From an uncultured Clostridium sp. (GTDB taxonomy: Bacteria > Bacillota > Clostridia > TANB77 > CAG-508), in assembly GCA_900553125.1 (NCBI GenBank), contig USCB01000005.1, forward strand, positions 1-64,000: DNA of 64,000 bases. The letters are read 5' to 3'. Made by a program: the position numbers and the translations under genes. Below, in pieces: positions 60,854-64,000 of the stretch; within the stretch, counting starts at the first letter, position 1; each line of letters starts with the position of its first letter. A model generated the notes under the pieces. That model had not been told where the DNA came from and did not search any database. It saw only the letters and a list, made by a program, of their open reading frames with translations.

Positions 60854-61893
60854 ATGAAACATTTTAAAATATTCGTATTTAAAATAAAAAGAAATATCCT
60901 ACCAGGAATATTTTTACTGTTTTTAATATGTCTTATACTATTTTCATCAACAAATATGCAAGCGGCAAAATCAGGGCTAAAATTGTGGGCAAATTCAGTT
61001 ATCCCATCACTCTTCCCTTTTTTCATAGCAACAGAAGTACTATCTAAAACACGTATACCTTATCAATTCGGAAAAATATTCAATAAATTAATGAAACCTC
61101 TCTTTAACATCTCAGGAGAAGGAAGTTTTGCTTTATTCATGGGATGGCTAAGCCGGCTACCCTGTAGGTGCAAAAATAGCAGTTAATTTCAGAAATAATA
61201 ACATCTGTACTAAAGAAGAATGTGAAAGATTATTAAGCTTCTCAAATAATTCCGGTCCACTATTTATTATAGGTACTTGCCGGCATAAGTTTATTTGGTA
61301 GTTACCTAATTGGAATTTTACTTTTTATTACTCATATTTTAGCATGTATAACAGTTGGAATTATATTTAGATTTTGGAAGAAAAATTCAGCAACTAGGCA
61401 GAATTACAATGTTTCTAAATATGACAACAAACTACAAAATATTACAGTTTCAAATTTAGGAGAAATATTAGGCACAAGCATTCAATCTGCTATTTCTACA
61501 ATTCTTATGATTGGTGGATTTGTAGTTTTATTTTCTGTTATAATTTCAATTTTAAATGTTAGTGGTATTACAAATTTAGTTTGTATCTTGCTTGAACCTG
61601 TTTGTCATTTTATAGGTATTCCTTCAAAAATTATCGCATCAGTTTTTACAGGTCTTTTTGAAATTACTAATGGAATTAATATGGTATCTTTGATTAAGCT
61701 TAAAAATATTTCTTTAAACATAATTGTTACTGCTTTTTTACTTGGTTTTGGTGGGCTTTCTGTTTTGCTTCAGGTTTTCAGTATTGTTTCTAAGTCTGAC
61801 TTGTCTATTAAGCCTTATGTTATTGGGAAAATTTTGCATGGGATTTTTGCAGGAGTTTATACTTTTTTGGTTATGAGTATTTTTAATTTTTAA
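60854..61893 (+). CDS. YlbJ-like sporulation membrane protein, with two +1 shifts at CGG
   Basis: 345 aa when read through two +1 shifts, with about eight transmembrane helices. It matches the YlbJ/SpoIIM-independent nucleoside-transporter-like gate family: AKSGLKLWANSVIPSLFPFF, then FALFMGWLSGYPVGAK, NNSGPLFIIGTCGISLFG and a C-terminal GLFEITNGINMVS. Breaks at 61154 and 61281 are both in-frame CGG; skipping C restores the conserved SGYPVGAK and GISLFG motifs. The length minus two is a multiple of three and there are no other defects. Ribosome binding site ATGGAGG. A sporulation role is taken from the family. Confidence 0.87.
61154..61156 (+). other. CGG +1 shift site 1 of the ylbJ-like gene
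   Basis: AGC CGG CTA in the zero frame; AGC GGC TAC CCT after skipping C, giving SGYPVGAK, a hallmark motif of the family. Confidence 0.87.
61281..61283 (+). other. CGG +1 shift site 2 of the ylbJ-like gene
   Basis: ACT TGC CGG CAT in the zero frame; TGC GGC ATA AGT after skipping C. The zero frame ends five codons later. Confidence 0.83.
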
Positions 61894-61900
61894 TTTTTCG

Positions 61901-61942
61901 CATTGGGGACGGTTCTTTTCGCGAAAAGAACCGTCCCCAATG
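61901..61942. repeat. Perfect 42-bp palindrome, copy 3
   Basis: CATTGGGGACGGTTCTTTTC plus G, with the exact complement. Same core as 55981-56030. Lies 7 bp after the ylbJ-like stop. Confidence 0.9.
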
Positions 61943-61962
61943 TCAAATTTTAAACTGAACAC

Positions 61963-62002
61963 AAATCCCTCAAAAGCAGTTTGAGGTACTTTTGAGGGAT
62001 TT
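61963..62002. terminator. Bidirectional terminator AAATCCCTCAAAAG/CTTTTGAGGGATTT
   Basis: 14-bp perfect stem between the convergent ylbJ-like and 62029 genes. Confidence 0.75.
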
Positions 62003-62028
62003 ATAGCTTTTAATTTATAATGACTTTC

Positions 62029-62247
62029 TTATCTTCCCCAGCTATCTATTTCTTTATCTACTTCTTCCATTGTCTTTATTGGTAAACCATCTACTTTTGC
62101 TCCTTTTGGCCAGGTAATCTTTTTCCCTGTTTTTTTCTCGATATATGCTTCTATTTCTTCATCATCCATACGTATTAATTTCTCATATGGTATTCCTATT
62201 CTTTTCGAAAGTAATTCCTTTGTCTTACTTGATAATTTAAAACTCAT
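62029..62247 (-). CDS. Hypothetical 72-aa protein
   Basis: ATG 62247 chosen because TAGGAGGA lies just upstream; an earlier in-frame start has none. Mixed charged protein (MSFKLSSKTKELLSKRIGI, later KITWPKGAKVDGLPIKT). Not recognised. Confidence 0.55.
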   Translation of the reverse strand: MSFKLSSKTKELLSKRIGIPYEKLIRMDDEEIEAYIEKKTGKKITWPKGAKVDGLPIKTMEEVDKEIDSWGR

Positions 62248-62340
62248 TTTTATTCCTCCTAGTTTTATATTTGATTTTTTAGTTTTTATTAATTTTATAG
62301 TTTGTAGCAAATATGAAATCATTGTATATTTCATCCACAT

Positions 62341-62838
62341 TATTTACAAATAATTTTAACTCCATAAGTGGGGCTTGTCAATATATTTTTGTCTATTACA
62401 GTAATAACGAATATAAAATTTTTTTAAAAATTTAAATAGTTTTGACCAACTGTTTTTCGCATTCCAGTTATATCAAGGTAAGTTTATGTGTTAATTGGGC
62501 ATAGAATATTCTGCAAAATACTTTTACGCTTTCATATTTTTCCATTTAATAATTTAATTTCTCTTATAATATTTTAAAATTTTCTTTTGTAACTCTTTAT
62601 CAATTTCTTCAATCCCTGTATATATTACAATCATATCAGTACTCCTTCCTTTTGCTTTAATATTGTTCTTGGATCAATTAATTCACCATTTTTTTAATTT
62701 TCTTTCTTTTGTTTTATTACTCTAGGTAACATTTTCAAATTTTGTTTTTCAAGATTATGTTTGCTTTTTTTATTTTTTTTGCATTATTCAATTTTTATAT
62801 TATTTTGTAAATCCATTGTTACTCTAGCGTTTTATCCA
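62341..62838. other. Gene-poor stretch with coding debris
   Basis: No intact gene. A 27-codon minus-strand frame with AAGGAAGGAG upstream of its ATG (about 62637 to 62555) and a preceding fragment reading NGELIDPRTILKQKEG look like the remains of a decayed gene. I cannot name it. Confidence 0.4.
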
Positions 62839-64000
62839 TTATCTACGACATAATAATGCTACACACTCAACGTGCGAGGTGAAGCAAAATAAATCGAACG
62901 GCTGAATTACTTTAATCTCATATTCTTCTTCTAACATTTTCAAATCCCTCACCAAACTTGCCGGATTGCAACTTATATAAACCACTCTTCTTGGTTTAAC
63001 CTTCAAAATATTACTAATACTAGTATTATCAAGCCCTTTTCTTGGAGGGTCAACAATAATAACATCAGGAATAACTTTTTTATTTTCAATTAAATCAGTC
63101 AAAACAACCTCTGTATCACCAGCAATAAAATGAGTATTATTTACTTCATTAAATTTTGCATTTTCTTTTGCCCTCTCAATTGCCTGCTCAACAATTTCTA
63201 CTCCATAAACCTCTTTTGCAGAATTAGCCATAAAGATAGAAATTGTACCTATTCCACAGTATAAATCAAATACAATATCATTCTTGGTAATTTCAGCCGC
63301 TTCTATTGCATAATTATATAACGCCTCTGCTTGTACAGGATTCACTTGATAGAAAGAAAGTGGTGAAATATTAAAATAATAATCTCCTAACCTGTCCATA
63401 ATGTAATTACGACCTAATATCGTAATATTTTTATCTCCTAATATTACATTTGTATTTTTCATATTCGCATTTACAATAACAGAAACAATTGAATGACATG
63501 CTCCTCGTAAAGATTCTGCAATTCTTTTTGCATGTGGTAATTCATTTGCATTAATAACTAAAATTACCATATATTCTCCTGTACTTTTAGCAGCTTTTAC
63601 TACGACATGTCTCATCAAACCTTCTCCGGTTTTTTCATCATATATACTTAGTTTAAATTCCTTTATAGCATCAATTACATATTTTGCAATTTGAATTGAC
63701 TTTACATCTTGAATTGCACACCCCTGAACAGGAATTATTTCGTGTGTTCTGTTTGCAAAAACACCTATAACTGGTTCTCCATTTTTATCTACTCCTATTG
63801 GAAATTGAAGTTTATTTCTATAATGATATGGATTCCCCATAGCTACGGTCTTTTCTACTTCTATTTTATTTTTTAATGTTTTATTTACAAGTGATTGAAC
63901 CGCATTTTGTTTTATATTTAATGTTTCTTCATAATCTACATGTCTTAAATTGCACCCTCCACATCTTTTATATGTTACACAATCTGAATCTATTCTGTAT
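62839..64000 (-). CDS. RlmD/TrmA-family RNA uracil-5-methyltransferase (5' end outside window)
   Basis: Coding continues in frame to the window edge, so the start is missing; at least 387 codons are present. The part nearest the edge reads DCVTYKRCGGCNLRH, the iron-sulfur cluster motif of RlmD/RlmCD. Then come VFDLYCGIGTISIFMA (SAM binding), IVDPPRKGLD and the catalytic VYISCNPASLVRDL. Methylates uridines in 23S rRNA or tRNA. The frame is intact to a stop at 62839. Confidence 0.92.
   Translation of the reverse strand, partial: YRIDSDCVTYKRCGGCNLRHVDYEETLNIKQNAVQSLVNKTLKNKIEVEKTVAMGNPYHYRNKLQFPIGVDKNGEPVIGVFANRTHEIIPVQGCAIQDVKSIQIAKYVIDAIKEFKLSIYDEKTGEGLMRHVVVKAAKSTGEYMVILVINANELPHAKRIAESLRGACHSIVSVIVNANMKNTNVILGDKNITILGRNYIMDRLGDYYFNISPLSFYQVNPVQAEALYNYAIEAAEITKNDIVFDLYCGIGTISIFMANSAKEVYGVEIVEQAIERAKENAKFNEVNNTHFIAGDTEVVLTDLIENKKVIPDVIIVDPPRKGLDNTSISNILKVKPRRVVYISCNPASLVRDLKMLEEEYEIKVIQPFDLFCFTSHVECVALLCRR

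Noticed and set aside
43474..61893. Explaining the frame breaks as ordinary sequencing or assembly errors
   Set aside because: All eight have the same form, an extra C forming an in-frame CGG before a Gly codon, and none is in a homopolymer. CGG elsewhere in other frames causes no breaks. Raw reads would be needed for full exclusion.
43474..61893. Simple reassignment of CGG to another amino acid
   Set aside because: A sense reassignment would keep the frame. Here the conserved sequence always resumes in the +1 frame, and the zero frame ends after 2 to about 87 codons.

Overview
The window is very AT-rich DNA from a low-GC, Gram-positive, spore-forming anaerobe, most likely an uncultured gut-type Clostridia lineage. 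The chromosomal part carries sporulation genes (spoIIP, a SpoVB-like flippase, ytxC-like, ylbJ-like, ytvI-like) next to recJ, relA/spoT, rlmN, a class A penicillin-binding protein and an RNA uracil methyltransferase. Genus and species cannot be read from the sequence.

Positions 140-43453 are one integrative and conjugative element (ICE). It is bounded by a 17-bp direct repeat, ACCTTCGGGTTATGAGG. The right copy lies in a tRNA 3' half carried by the element, with anticodon CAT. A tandem TTTCCCTTTAT pair sits inside each end. Almost every gene is on the minus strand. Reading from 43.2 kb leftwards: RinA/ArpU-like regulators and a replication-type HTH protein; VanZ and a D,D-carboxypeptidase; small accessory proteins; ArdA-DUF3846; a RadC-like JAB protein; ParB-like protein; MobC and relaxase with a candidate oriT; VirD4; a pilin-type T4SS core (Mbov_0395-like pilin, TrbL/VirB6-like protein, PrgI, VirB4, M23 peptidase); a cargo block (MT-A70 methylase, AlbA_2/Schlafen-type protein, membrane proteins, Ser/Thr kinase); a CpaE-like ATPase; sortase and a thioester adhesin; regulators; a LlaJI-like restriction-modification system (two m5C methylases, McrB-like and McrC-like subunits); a sigma-like factor; excisionase-like protein and integrase. 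Many genes are separated by intrinsic terminator hairpins, which suggests processive antitermination.

Positions 43454-64000 are chromosome and hold the most striking signal. Five otherwise intact conserved genes (ytvI-like, spoIIP, recJ, spoVB-like, ylbJ-like) are broken at eight points. Every break is the same event: an in-frame CGG codon after which the protein continues in the +1 frame as GGN (Gly). By eye I found no other in-frame CGG in the recognised genes of the window, ICE included, while CGG in the other two frames is common and harmless. This fits CGG being an unassigned or hungry codon that triggers +1 ribosomal frameshifting. I cannot exclude other explanations without the rest of the genome or protein data.

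Other points of interest are a shared acidic DMEF/DMEM C-terminal tail on five ICE proteins including the relaxase, a degenerate partial copy of the MT-A70 gene flanking ICE cargo, three copies of a long palindromic intergenic element, and a sortase motif with no membrane anchor behind it.
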